Assembly (NCBI RefSeq): GCF_014324365.1
Contig: NZ_QEIG01000024.1
Coordinates: 1 to 54,604, forward strand
DNA length: 54,604 bases
Origin: Algoriphagus sp. AK58
Lineage (GTDB): Bacteria > Bacteroidota > Bacteroidia > Cytophagales > Cyclobacteriaceae
Direction of reading: 5' to 3'
Shown: positions 33,386 through 41,467 of the stretch, in pieces
Layout of the letters: every line of letters begins with the position of its first letter
Position numbering within the stretch: the first letter of the stretch is position 1
Translations under genes and position numbers: made by a program
The notes under the pieces: model-generated
What the model was told of the DNA's origin: nothing
What the model saw: the letters and a program-made list of their open reading frames with translations, nothing else
Database searches by the model: none

Positions 33386-34309
33386 TTATCGAGTTTGAAT
33401 TTCTGTTTTGAATGTATTCTTTTTCTTTGGTTGTTCTGGTATTCTAGGTTTCAATTCCAATGTATAACCGGTGAAGTGCTTTTCTTTTTGCAGCATTGTC
33501 CTAAACTGTATCGGTGAGATATTCCCCAAAGCTACTTTCCTTCTATTGGTGTTGTGATCCCTGACGGCTTTGCTTTGACACGCTTTCAATTCGTTGAGCG
33601 TTCTTGGCTTCCAACTGTTCAGGTAACCATTATTGACCAGATCATTTGTCTTTTCTGCATAGGGGTTTTCATAGGAGTACATGCACATGCTTTGCTGGAT
33701 TTTATTCTTCGCACAAAGAGATCTATAGATATCACTCTCATACTGTTTTCCCCCGTCACTGTGGTGGATCAATCCTTTTAGGCTTTTACCTCGCTTTGAT
33801 TTACTGATAGCCTGCTCCAGTACTTCTGCGTAATTCTCGGCAATGTTTGAATCATAAGCTCCGAATCCTACAATTTCCTGGCTGTACACATCAGTGATGT
33901 AAATCGTATAAAGCTTGCTGTCACCATAGAGATAATGGTCCATATCCGCTTGCCAGACTTGATTGACCCCGTTGACATCTTTATGCTCCAACAGGTTTGA
34001 AAACGCTCTGGTCCCCGACTGAGTGGCTTTGCCGTACCGCTTGGGATACTTGACCCTAAAACCCAGATCCATGAACAGCTCAATGCTTTTATCCCTGCCT
34101 ATGGGCAACTGATCCCCAAAATCACCATACATGCTCCTACAGCCCAAGGTGGGACAACGCTTACGCGAGGTAACCAATTTATCGGTTACAAAAGCGATCA
34201 ACTGATTATCCAGCTCCGGCTTTTCTTTCCGCTTCTTATAATACGCCTGACGGGTAAAGCCCAGGATCTCACAGGCCGATTCGACCGTGAATGGATAAGG
34301 ATGCCTCAT
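33386..34309 (-). CDS. IS3-family transposase OrfB (DDE integrase)
   Basis: The 307-residue protein has an HTH-like start (YPFTVESACEILGFTRQAYYKKRKE) and the retroviral-integrase core: NQVWQADMDHYLYGDSKLYTIYITDVYSQEIVGF with the first Asp, LIHHSDGGKQYESDIY with the second, and ENPYAEKTNDLVNNGYLNSW with the catalytic Glu. The D-D-E triad is therefore complete. The start overlaps orfA by 4 bp (ATGA), in the -1 frame. It cuts and joins the insertion sequence ends, normally as the OrfAB fusion. Confidence 0.93.
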   Translation of the reverse strand: MRHPYPFTVESACEILGFTRQAYYKKRKEKPELDNQLIAFVTDKLVTSRKRCPTLGCRSMYGDFGDQLPIGRDKSIELFMDLGFRVKYPKRYGKATQSGTRAFSNLLEHKDVNGVNQVWQADMDHYLYGDSKLYTIYITDVYSQEIVGFGAYDSNIAENYAEVLEQAISKSKRGKSLKGLIHHSDGGKQYESDIYRSLCAKNKIQQSMCMYSYENPYAEKTNDLVNNGYLNSWKPRTLNELKACQSKAVRDHNTNRRKVALGNISPIQFRTMLQKEKHFTGYTLELKPRIPEQPKKKNTFKTEIQTR

Positions 34310-34689
34310 TTCACCGGTGAGTTGGACGCTTGATCGCCAAAAGTTTTTTTTAGATCCGTTTTGTACTCCTCCGAGGCCAGATCCACAATCACACGAAACA
34401 GATCCGCTTCCAATGATTTTCTGCCTAATGCCGCTTCCAGCTCCTTGATCCGCTTTTTTAGCTCCTGGGTACTCTTTTCTTGACTGTCTTTTTCCATAAC
34501 CATTCGTGTTCCCTTCTTCAAGGTAGTGGAATATCGATAGAGCCAGCTATAAATCGCCGTCCTGGATACTTCATATTCCCGACATATTTGCGAAATACTG
34601 AACTCTTTCCGCTCTATCTGACCCACGATCTGTCTGCGAAGCTCTTCACTGAAAGAACGACTACGCCTAAATTTCTCACTGCTTTTCAT
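34306..34689 (-). CDS. IS3-family transposase OrfA (helix-turn-helix)
   Basis: The 127-residue protein has a homeodomain-like helix-turn-helix (RSFSEELRRQIVGQIERKEFSISQICREYEVSRTAIYSWLYRYS, residues 10-54) followed by a leucine-zipper-type coiled coil (QELKKRIKELEAALGRKSLEADLFRVIVDLA) through which IS3 OrfA and OrfAB associate. It recognises the element's ends. Close to its end the frame passes a run of eight A, a likely frameshift site. Confidence 0.92.
   Translation of the reverse strand: MKSSEKFRRSRSFSEELRRQIVGQIERKEFSISQICREYEVSRTAIYSWLYRYSTTLKKGTRMVMEKDSQEKSTQELKKRIKELEAALGRKSLEADLFRVIVDLASEEYKTDLKKTFGDQASNSPVK
34344..34351 (-). promoter_or_regulatory. Predicted -1 ribosomal frameshift site of the insertion sequence
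   Basis: On the minus strand eight A follow CT; in the orfA frame the reading is CTA AAA AAA ACT, giving the slippery heptamer A AAA AAA. A -1 shift here enters the orfB frame, which stays open without stops to the orfB ATG at 34309 and would give an OrfAB fusion. Confidence 0.65.
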
Positions 34690-34880
34690 CTTTTATTGGG
34701 TTTGGGATAACCAACAAAATGTAACAACTTTATTTAGGCATTATCAAGCGGCAGATGAGCTTAGATCGGGTTTTCAGATGGATAACTTTTTTGAAACATC
34801 TATTCATCCAAGCTTCCAAACTTCCCCGCCTCCAAATCCAATCTTCCAATTTTCAAATCTTTCGATATTTCAATCAAGAA

Positions 34881-36884
34881 TTAGAAATCAATCAGCTCCT
34901 TCAACTTCCCCTTAAATCGCTCCGCCGGCAAAAACTGCTTTTCCAAACTCGGTGCAAAAGGAACCGGTGTATCCAAACTACCTTCCCGCATCACAGGCGC
35001 GTCTAGGTCTTTGAAGCAATGCTCGGAAATCCAGGCGCAGATCTCCGCGCCGATCCCTCCGGTCAGCGTATCCTCGTGGAGGAAAATGACTTTCCCAGTT
35101 TTTTTCACCGTCGCTGCCACTGCTTCTTGATCCCAAGGCAGGAGGGTTCTCAAGTCAAGAATATCTGCTGAAATCCCGAGTTCCTCGACGGCCTTGATCG
35201 CCCAATGTACGCCCATGCCATAGGTGATGATGGAGACTTGGGTGCCCTCTTGTGCCAAAGCTGCCTTTCCTACTTCCACGGTGTAGTAGCTGTCTGGCAC
35301 AGGGCCCGAGATGGAACGATAAAGCAATTTGTTCTCGAAGTAGAGGTAGGGGTTGGGATCTTCCAAAGCAGCGTTTAGCAGGCCTTTCGCATCATGGGGA
35401 TTGGATGGATAGACGATTTTCAGGCCCGGAGTATGGAAAAACCAAGCCTCGTTCGACTGGGAGTGAAATGGTCCTGCCGCTGTTCCGGCACCGGTTGGCA
35501 TCCGAACCACAACATCCGCATTTTGGCCCCAACGGTAGTGGATTTTGGCCAGGTTGTTCACGATTTGGTTGAAACCCACGCTCACAAAGTCTGCAAACTG
35601 CATCTCGACCATGGCTTTGTAGCCTTTGATCGAGAGCCCGAGTCCTGCACCGATAATGGCGCTTTCGCAAAGTGGGGTATTGCGCACCCGATCGCCTCCG
35701 AATTGGGCTTTGAAGCCATCGGTAATTTTGAAAACTCCTCCATATTCTCCGATGTCCTGACCCATGAGGATCAGATTGGGATATTTTTCCATGGATTGAC
35801 GAAGTCCGTCGCTGATGGCGTCGATAAAACGCTTTTCGGTACGCTGTCCCTCCGGAGCGATGACTTTTTGGGAAAATGGGGCATAGACGTCTGCCAGTTC
35901 TTCTTCCAAATTTGGAGTGATGGCTTCTTCAGCAAAAGCGATTTCCAAGCCATCGTTGATCGCCGTTTTGACTTTTTTGTTGAGTTTTTCTTTGGTCGCC
36001 GCATCGAGAACCCCGATGGATTCCAAATAGGCTTCGTAATTGTCCACAGGATCGAGTTGAGCCCATTCTTCCATGAGGTGCTTGGGAACGTACTTGGTGC
36101 CTGATGCTTCTTCATGACCCCGCATTCGGAAGGTAATCGCTTCTACCAAAACAGGTCTTGGGTTTTCGCGGATATCTTCGGCTAGTCTCAGAATGGTGTC
36201 ATATACATCCAGGACATTGTTTCCCTGCACCCGAACTGCTTCCATACCGTAGCCGGGTCCTTTTTCGGTGAAATATTTGAAGGCAAACTGCTCTTCACTC
36301 GGCGTTGAAAGTCCATAGCCATTGTGCTCGACGACAAAAATCACCGGCAATTTCCAGACTGCCGCCACATTCAATCCTTCGTGAAAATCTCCCTCCGAAC
36401 TCGCTCCGTCTCCGGAGAAAACCAACGTTACTTTCTTCTCCTCGGAAAGTTTATGCGCCAAACCGATCCCATCTGCTATAGCCAGTTGAGGACCAAGGTG
36501 AGAGATCATGCCGACAATGTGGTGCTCGATACTTCCGAAGTGGAACGAGCGATCCCGGCCTTTGGTGAAGCCGGACTTTTTCCCCTGAAACTGGGCGAAG
36601 AGTCGCTCCAAAGGCATATCCCGACCCGTGAAAATTCCTAAGTTTCGGTGCATGGGCAGGATAAATTCATCCGGGGCTAAGGCATTGACCGCCCCGATTG
36701 AGATGGCTTCCTGTCCCCATCCGCTAAACCACTTACTTATTCTTCCCTGACGGAGGAGAATAAGCATTTTCTCCTCGATCCGACGGGGCATAATCAGCGA
36801 TTCGTAGAGCTTGAGGAGGGTTTGATCGGAGTAGTTTTTTCTGTCAAAAGTTAATGTTTGGGCATTTGGGGCGGTGAATTCCAT
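34881..36884 (-). CDS. 2-oxoacid (probably branched-chain) dehydrogenase E1, alpha and beta fused
   Basis: The 667-residue protein joins the two E1 subunits end to end. The alpha part (about 1-335) has GRISKWFSGWGQEAISIGA, the phosphorylation-loop region GRDRSFHFGSIEHHIVGMISHLGPQ, and the ThDP motif SGDGASSEGDFHEGLNVAAVWKLPVIFVVEHNGYG. The beta part (from about 345) has RFIDAISDGLRQSMEKYPNLILMGQDIGEYGGVFKIT, RVRNTPLCESAIIGAGLGLSIKGYK, MPTGAGTAAGPFHSQSNEAWF and a transketolase C-terminal domain (VSIITYGMGVHWA onward). It decarboxylates a 2-oxo acid and passes the acyl group to an E2 lipoyl enzyme, absent here. Branched-chain keto acids are the likeliest substrate; pyruvate cannot be excluded. 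Confidence 0.88.
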   Translation of the reverse strand: MEFTAPNAQTLTFDRKNYSDQTLLKLYESLIMPRRIEEKMLILLRQGRISKWFSGWGQEAISIGAVNALAPDEFILPMHRNLGIFTGRDMPLERLFAQFQGKKSGFTKGRDRSFHFGSIEHHIVGMISHLGPQLAIADGIGLAHKLSEEKKVTLVFSGDGASSEGDFHEGLNVAAVWKLPVIFVVEHNGYGLSTPSEEQFAFKYFTEKGPGYGMEAVRVQGNNVLDVYDTILRLAEDIRENPRPVLVEAITFRMRGHEEASGTKYVPKHLMEEWAQLDPVDNYEAYLESIGVLDAATKEKLNKKVKTAINDGLEIAFAEEAITPNLEEELADVYAPFSQKVIAPEGQRTEKRFIDAISDGLRQSMEKYPNLILMGQDIGEYGGVFKITDGFKAQFGGDRVRNTPLCESAIIGAGLGLSIKGYKAMVEMQFADFVSVGFNQIVNNLAKIHYRWGQNADVVVRMPTGAGTAAGPFHSQSNEAWFFHTPGLKIVYPSNPHDAKGLLNAALEDPNPYLYFENKLLYRSISGPVPDSYYTVEVGKAALAQEGTQVSIITYGMGVHWAIKAVEELGISADILDLRTLLPWDQEAVAATVKKTGKVIFLHEDTLTGGIGAEICAWISEHCFKDLDAPVMREGSLDTPVPFAPSLEKQFLPAERFKGKLKELIDF

Positions 36885-37378
36885 ACGATTCGATTTGGGA
36901 ATCTAAGGTACAGGAAGCCCCGAAATCGGCAAAAGATTTTTCGAAGTGAAGAAAATGGAAGGGTTGATTTAGCCAATATTCAAGTTCCCACAGAAATTCG
37001 CAGAAAAAGTCGCAGAGAGACGCTGATTTAAATTTGATCGACAGGCTTTTGAGAAAATCCGAAATCTGAAATCTAAAATCCGAAATCCAAACTCCCTTGC
37101 ATAGCGCCCCGATTCACATCGGGGCAAAAAGTAAATGCAAGGAGTTAAAAAGTATTTGCTGTACGATTCAAAATTAGACAAAGCTTTTCCCCGAGTACGA
37201 CATCTTGCGTTAAGCTTGTTTTATCAAAGTGTTAAGTGGGAGGATTTGAAGATTGAAAAATTGAAATATTGGAAAATTGCTATGCTCTGAGGACGAAGCA
37301 ACTTCAGAACTTTTGAACCAGCGAACCTTTTCAACCCTTTTTTAATTACCTTTGCCCACCCAATTCGAAGCGAATTCT
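36885..37378. other. Repeat-rich intergenic region between the E1 gene and rimO
   Basis: The 494 bp contain short near-repeats of GAAATC/AAATCC (37060-37095), a nested palindrome in which ACTCC-TTGCAT (37091) pairs with ATGCAAGGAGT (37135-37145) around an inner stem GCCCCGAT/ATCGGGGC (37107-37126), and then GATTGAAAAATTGAAATATTGG-like low-complexity text (37250-37275). The divergent promoters of the E1 gene and rimO must lie at the two ends. Minus-strand frames here (for example 36969-37181) look like noise. Confidence 0.6.
37347..37354 (+). promoter_or_regulatory. Candidate -7 promoter element of rimO
   Basis: TACCTTTG matches TAnnTTTG and would start transcription near 37361, 18 nt before the chosen GTG start. 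No -33 element at a standard distance. Confidence 0.4.
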
Positions 37379-38692
37379 GTGAAAGCGAGAACATTAAAGA
37401 AAGACAAAGTCAATATCATCACCATGGGTTGCTCCAAAAATCTGGTGGATTCCGAAGTCCTGCTGACCCAACTCAGAGGAAACGGCATCAACGCCAGCCA
37501 CGAGTCCAACTCCGATGACAACAACATCATTATTATCAACACCTGCGGATTCATCGACAATGCCAAGCAGGAGTCGATCGATACCATCCTCCAGTATGTG
37601 GATGCCAAGGAGCAGGGTTTGGTGGACAAGGTATATGTGACCGGCTGTCTTTCCCAGCGCTACAAGGACGATTTGGAAAAGGAAATCCCTCAAGTGGATG
37701 CATTTTTTGGTACTCGGGACTTGCCTGCGATTTTGAAAAAATTCAAAGCTGACTACAAACATGAGTTGGTCGGGGAGCGTCTGCTGACGCACTCAGCCCA
37801 CTATGCGTATATGAAGATTTCCGAGGGCTGCGATCGGCCGTGTTCCTTCTGTGCGATTCCGCTTATGCGTGGAGGCCATATCTCCAGACCGATTGAAGAA
37901 TTAGTCAAAGAAGCCCAGCACAAAGCCGCCAACGGAACCAAAGAATTGCTTTTGATCGCCCAGGATTCGACCTATTACGGGTTGGATATCTATAAAAAGC
38001 GTAACCTTGCTGAGCTACTTCGCAACCTCTCCGACGTGGAGGGAATCGACTGGATTCGATTGCATTACGCTTATCCGACCGGTTTCCCAATGGACGTGAT
38101 CGAGGTGATGAAGGAGCGTCCGAATATCTGCAAGTACTTGGATATTCCTCTACAGCACGGTTCGACCGATGTGCTGAAGGCTATGCGTCGAGGCACCACC
38201 CGTGAGAAGCAGGAAGAACTCATCCACAGCATCCGCGAGATGATTCCTGAGATTGCGATCCGGACTACCCTGATCGCTGGACACCCTGGTGAGGGTGAAA
38301 AAGAATTCCAGGAAATGGTGGACTTTATGGAGCGGATGAAATTTGAGCGCTTGGGTGTGTTTACTTATTCTCATGAGGAAAATACCCATGCCTTCACGAT
38401 GGAAGACAAACTATCTCAGGAAGAAAAGCAGGACCGAGCCAATCACCTGATGGAAGTGCAGGAGCAGATAAGCTATGACCTCAATCAGGAGAAAATCGGC
38501 AAAACCTACAAAGTGATGATCGATAAGAAAGAAGGAGGGTACTTCGTGGGCCGAACTGAATTTGACTCAGTAGAAGTAGACAATGAAGTGCTGATCGATG
38601 CCTCCAAGTTTTACTGCCGAGTGGGGGATTTTGTTCAGGCCAAGGTCTTTGACGCGACGGAGTTTGATTTGTATGCGACTGTGGAAGAATAA
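37379..38692 (+). CDS. rimO: Ribosomal protein S12 (Asp) methylthiotransferase
   Basis: RimO adds a methylthio group to the conserved Asp of ribosomal protein S12, using two [4Fe-4S] clusters and S-adenosylmethionine. The 437-residue protein has the N-terminal cluster cysteines Cys18 (MGCSKN), Cys56 (NTCGFID) and Cys90 (TGCLSQR), the radical-SAM motif CDRPCSFC (Cys151, 155, 158) followed by AIPLMRG, LIAQDSTYYG, DIPLQHGS, and a C-terminal TRAM domain (GKTYKVMIDKKEGGYFVGRTEFDSVEVD). I use the GTG at 37379, giving (V/M)KARTLKKDKVNIITMG, because the further TTG at 37352 lies in the promoter element and relatives begin at this point. Confidence 0.93.
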   Translation: MKARTLKKDKVNIITMGCSKNLVDSEVLLTQLRGNGINASHESNSDDNNIIIINTCGFIDNAKQESIDTILQYVDAKEQGLVDKVYVTGCLSQRYKDDLEKEIPQVDAFFGTRDLPAILKKFKADYKHELVGERLLTHSAHYAYMKISEGCDRPCSFCAIPLMRGGHISRPIEELVKEAQHKAANGTKELLLIAQDSTYYGLDIYKKRNLAELLRNLSDVEGIDWIRLHYAYPTGFPMDVIEVMKERPNICKYLDIPLQHGSTDVLKAMRRGTTREKQEELIHSIREMIPEIAIRTTLIAGHPGEGEKEFQEMVDFMERMKFERLGVFTYSHEENTHAFTMEDKLSQEEKQDRANHLMEVQEQISYDLNQEKIGKTYKVMIDKKEGGYFVGRTEFDSVEVDNEVLIDASKFYCRVGDFVQAKVFDATEFDLYATVEE

Positions 38693-38700
38693 TAAAAAAG

Positions 38701-38736
38701 AAAAGGGAGAATTGGGAGATGAATTCTCCCTTTTTT
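38701..38736 (+). terminator. Terminator behind rimO
   Basis: AAAAGGGAGAATT (38701-38713) pairs perfectly over 13 bp with AATTCTCCCTTTT (38722-38734); 8-nt loop; T run to 38736. Confidence 0.9.
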
Positions 38737-38774
38737 CGTTTTAGGACTATAAAGCAAAATTGCTAACTTTCATT

Positions 38775-38984
38775 ATGCTGACTATCAATCCAAAATATAT
38801 CACTGACCAAAAAGGCAAAAAGCTTTCCGTAGTTTTGTCTATCGAAGAGTTTGAGTCTATGCTAGAGCATCTTGAAGAATTGGAAGATGTTCGACTTTAC
38901 GATCAGGTGAAGGAATCCAATGAACCTTCCATTCCAATAGATGAGGCATTTGAATTAATTGAATCACTTCGTAAAGGGAGATAA
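38775..38984 (+). CDS. Antitoxin of a RelE-type pair
   Basis: The 69-residue protein (LTINPKYITDQKGKKLSVVLSIEEFESMLEHLEELEDVRLYDQVKESNE...) resembles Phd/YefM-like antitoxins: an N-terminal DNA-binding 'xxPxYITDxKGxKxSVVLxxxEFExLLE' segment and a C-terminal acidic helix that binds the toxin. I start at the ATG at 38775; the frame extends five codons to a TTG. Its stop overlaps the toxin start by one base (TAATG). Confidence 0.85.
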   Translation: MLTINPKYITDQKGKKLSVVLSIEEFESMLEHLEELEDVRLYDQVKESNEPSIPIDEAFELIESLRKGR

Positions 38985-39238
38985 TGGCATATCGAATTGC
39001 CATTAAAAACTCAGCCATAAAATCGCTAGCAAAGATTCCTGAGCCTTATTTTTCTGCTTTGAAAAAATCAATCTATGCTTTAGCGGATAATCCTCGGCCG
39101 ACAGGATGTAAAAAACTAAAAGGGAGAGACTCATATCGCATTCGTGTAGCTGATTACCGAGTGATCTACGAAATCGTAGACAGCATTCTTTTCATCGAGG
39201 TAATTGCAATTGGACATCGAAAGGATATTTATGAATGA
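38984..39238 (+). CDS. RelE/ParE-family toxin
   Basis: The 84-residue protein has the RelE fold pattern: AYRIAIKNSAIKSLAKIPEPYFSALKKSIYALADNPRPTGCKKLKGRDSYRIRVADYRVIYEIVDSILFIEVIAIGHRKDIYE. The LKGRDSYRIRVADYRVIYEI strands and the final GHRKDIYE are the family signature; Arg and Tyr/His residues there cut mRNA in the ribosomal A site in RelE-like members. Antitoxin-first order and translational overlap agree with a type II toxin-antitoxin module. Confidence 0.92.
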   Translation: MAYRIAIKNSAIKSLAKIPEPYFSALKKSIYALADNPRPTGCKKLKGRDSYRIRVADYRVIYEIVDSILFIEVIAIGHRKDIYE

Positions 39239-39445
39239 TCTTTCTGTTTTTTAAAAATTTTAATTGGATTAGTTCTTTTCGGCTTGGGTTATTATCGGTA
39301 TCAAAGGGTCATAAAGCCCGATAAAGTAGGATTTCACAAGTTTAATTTTGAATGGAAATTTAAAAGGAATGCTTTTATCTATGCATTGATGGTGTGTGGT
39401 GTGATTATGGTATTGAGAGAATTGGTTATTTTGATTTGGTTTTAG
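39231..39445 (+). pseudogene. Small membrane protein gene with an apparent one-base frameshift
   Basis: After the relE stop the same frame stays open for about 68 codons and reads like a real small membrane protein: ...KILIGLVLFGLGYY, a basic loop (RYQRVIKPDKVGFHKF), EWKFKRN, then a second hydrophobic helix YALMVCGVIMVLRELVILIWF and TAG at 39443. It has no usable start in that frame. An ATG at 39231, overlapping the relE stop, opens MNDLSVF and then stops at a run of six T (39244-39250); one extra T would join the two parts into a protein of about 70 residues. Either a frameshift mutation or a homopolymer sequencing error. Confidence 0.4.
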
Positions 39446-39560
39446 AACTCAGTCGGATCGTTGATTTTTTTGAAGCCCGATGAATACTTTTTCAGTTCAG
39501 CGAGGAATTTTGCAGGTAAGAAAGGACTCGTGAAGGTCGAGATTTATTGAAATGGGGTGA

Positions 39561-39742
39561 TCCTGCTTCTGAAGAAGCAGGATAACAAAGGCAGTCTTTT
39601 TTGCTGCTTTTCCGAAAGCAGCACTGTCCGATTCCTGAATGGTCCAGCTTCAGGAGAAGTAGGACAACTCTGTGGGTTATGCTGCTTTTCCAAAATCAGC
39701 TCAGTCCAATCTCGGAATGTTCCGGCTTCTGGAGAAGCAGGA
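39561..39742. repeat. Hairpin repeat array 1, upstream of the YwqK-like gene
   Basis: Two hairpin types alternate with a period of about 78 bp. Type B: TCCTGCTTCT/AGAAGCAGGA (39561-39582), again at about 39653-39664 in weaker form and at 39721-39742. Type A: TGCTGCTTT with loop TCCG and AAAGCAGCA (39602-39623), again at 39680-39701 with changes. Units of the same family lie at 41262-41437 and, inverted, at 32791-32812. Short frames across the array are by-products of the repeat. Confidence 0.8.
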
Positions 39743-39873
39743 CAACAAAAATCCATCATAACCATTCCTTCTTATTTCCATAAGAAAATTATATCTAAAC
39801 TATTAGAAGATCAGCCCGTTTTGATCACAAGAAACCACAAGGTTTTCTTCTAATCTCCACTAAATCAATATTT

Positions 39874-41238
39874 ATGAAAGCGTTATTGATTATCCTGCTT
39901 GGACTGGGTCTCACTCAGTATGCACCTGAAAATGACACTCAGGAGTACTTCTATTTTGGAAATACCAATCTGGTTGGTTTTGGACCAATTGAGGAAGGAA
40001 AGAAGTCTGGAACTTGGAAGATTTATAAGCGGGTAAATGAGCTAAAAGATCCACAAGTCAGTTTGGATGCCGTGAGGGGAGTGGAGATTGAAGAGACGTT
40101 TGATTTGTCGATTCCTGTTTTTCAGATTGCTTTCAAGGACAATGTGCCTGATGGATTGATGGAGGAGTTTTACCCTACCGGAGCGATCAAAAAGCTGGTT
40201 AATTTTTCAAGTGGCAGGCTTAACGGAGAGTTTTTTGAATTCAGCGAAAGTGGAGAAGTGTTGCTGTCGGGTAGTTACCTAGATGATTTAAAAGAAGGCG
40301 ATTGGAACTCCTACTACCGTGACGGGTCTAAAAAATCCGAATATTCCTACTCCAAAAATCTGCTTCAAGGCACTACAAAAAATTACTTTCCCAATGGAAA
40401 TCTTGCTGAAATCATTCCTTTTGAAGCAGGCAAACTCGAGGGTACTTACCAGGCTTTTTTTCCAAATGGAAATCTTCAAAAATCAATTGAATTCGCCAAT
40501 GACCAAGAAAATGGGGCTTACGAGCGATTCTATGAGGATGGTCAGCAGGAGATCAGAGGTTCATTTGCCAATGGTGAATTAGATGGGATTTGGGAAAATT
40601 TTGACAATCTCGGAACTCTGATCAGTAAAGGAGAATACCAAGCTGGAATCCGCGTTGGAACTTGGCAGGAGCAAATTGCAGAAGTACAGGGATTTTACCG
40701 ACTGGGAGAATACAAGGATGGAAGTAAAGAAGGAATGTGGAAGGTGATAGATGAAAAAGGGGTTGTATTTCAAGAGGAGCAGTTTGTCCTAGGTAGATTG
40801 GTAGCCATAGGTGAGTTTAAGACTTCAGGCGGAAGAGTTTTAGATGCTGGAAAACTAGTCAATGGGACAGGAAAAAGACTTGTCTATGACCGGGAAGGAA
40901 ATTTGCTCGAAAAGGGACGCTATACCAAAGGAGTCCGAACCGGCGTTTGGTTGACCTATTATCCAAAAAGTACAGCAGTAGCTAGCTCGGGATCATATAG
41001 TGGAGGAGAGAAGATCGGAATTTGGAGATATTTTGGTCTGAATGGAGAATCCCTTGGTGAGGAAATTTTTGATCCTCATAGTCCCACTGGATCAAGAGAG
41101 GAAGATCCAATAGAGAAACATAATTTGGCGCGTCGCGACTTTGGAAGAAATCTTGCCGCAGAACCTACAAGTTCGAATGATATGCGGTTTTTGGAGCGAT
41201 ATCACATGAGGAATTTCCAAAGTTTGGAAAACTGGTAA
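39874..41238 (+). CDS. Secreted MORN/YwqK-like repeat protein
   Basis: The 454-residue protein has a short hydrophobic N-terminus (KALLIILLGLGLTQ), probably a signal peptide. Most of the length is a solenoid of 20-25-residue repeats of the 'YxNGxLxxxxxYxxGxxxGxWxxYYxxG' kind: FYPTGAIKKLVNFSSGRLNGEFFEF, SGEVLLSGSYLDDLKEGDWNSYYRDG, FPNGNLAEIIPFEAGKLEGTYQAFFPNG, YEDGQQEIRGSFANGELDGIWENFDNLG, REGNLLEKGRYTKGVRTGVWLTYYPKS. Such MORN-like repeats occur in YwqK-family proteins, which databases often call antitoxins, but no toxin gene is adjacent. A surface or periplasmic binding role is more likely. It is bracketed by two arrays of one repeat family. Confidence 0.82.
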   Translation: MKALLIILLGLGLTQYAPENDTQEYFYFGNTNLVGFGPIEEGKKSGTWKIYKRVNELKDPQVSLDAVRGVEIEETFDLSIPVFQIAFKDNVPDGLMEEFYPTGAIKKLVNFSSGRLNGEFFEFSESGEVLLSGSYLDDLKEGDWNSYYRDGSKKSEYSYSKNLLQGTTKNYFPNGNLAEIIPFEAGKLEGTYQAFFPNGNLQKSIEFANDQENGAYERFYEDGQQEIRGSFANGELDGIWENFDNLGTLISKGEYQAGIRVGTWQEQIAEVQGFYRLGEYKDGSKEGMWKVIDEKGVVFQEEQFVLGRLVAIGEFKTSGGRVLDAGKLVNGTGKRLVYDREGNLLEKGRYTKGVRTGVWLTYYPKSTAVASSGSYSGGEKIGIWRYFGLNGESLGEEIFDPHSPTGSREEDPIEKHNLARRDFGRNLAAEPTSSNDMRFLERYHMRNFQSLENW

Positions 41239-41261
41239 GGTATTAAGAGGCTATTTTTGTT

Positions 41262-41437
41262 ATGCTGCTTCTTCGGAGGCAGCATTTTCTGTATTGTGGT
41301 GCTTTTCCGAAAGCAGCACTATGATTAGAGTAAAGTCCAGCTTCTGGAGAAGCAGGACAGCCAACCGTTGGAGTTATGCTGCTTTTCCGAAAGCAGCACT
41401 AAAACTTTGGAAGGGCCCAACTTCAAGAAAAGTAGGG
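41262..41437. repeat. Hairpin repeat array 2, downstream of the YwqK-like gene
   Basis: Type A hairpins at 41262-41285 (ATGCTGC/GCAGCAT, a variant loop), 41297-41318 and 41377-41399 (TGCTGCTTT, loop TCCG, AAAGCAGCA); type B at 41336-41358 (CCAGCTTCTGGAGAAGCAGG) and a degenerate one at 41419-41436. Period about 80 bp, the same order A-B-A-B as array 1. The first hairpin may also terminate the gene ending at 41238. Confidence 0.8.
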
Positions 41438-41467
41438 TGGATAAAAAAGATTTTGAAATCGTTTTCG

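Larger units (their letters stand above)
33355..34740 (-). mobile_element. IS3-family insertion sequence, apparently intact
   Basis: The 1386-bp element contains orfA and orfB on the minus strand. Its ends form an imperfect inverted repeat: TGCCTGAAAATGGTTGTCAC inward from 33355 and TGCCTAAATAAAGTTGTTAC inward from 34740, 15 of 20 matching, beginning TG as in most IS3 members. I see no target-site duplication: CTG precedes the left end and TTA follows the right end. Both frames are full length with a slippery site between them, so it may be active. The region 33370-33385 and 34690-34720 inside the ends is non-coding. Confidence 0.85.

Noticed and set aside
35394..36104. 236-codon plus-strand frame inside the fused E1 gene
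   Set aside because: Overlaps conserved E1 coding sequence entirely; the protein has no recognisable pattern.
36969..37181. 70-codon minus-strand frame upstream of rimO
   Set aside because: Lies in short-repeat, palindromic intergenic DNA and reads as repeat translation (RILDFRFRIF).
39561..39742. CRISPR array
   Set aside because: Repeats are few, diverged and palindromic in alternating types, spacers are not unique 30-mers, and no cas gene is nearby.
39557..39853. 98-codon frame across hairpin array 1
   Set aside because: Its repeated CCFSESSTV/CCFSKISSV segments are translations of the hairpin repeat, not a protein family.
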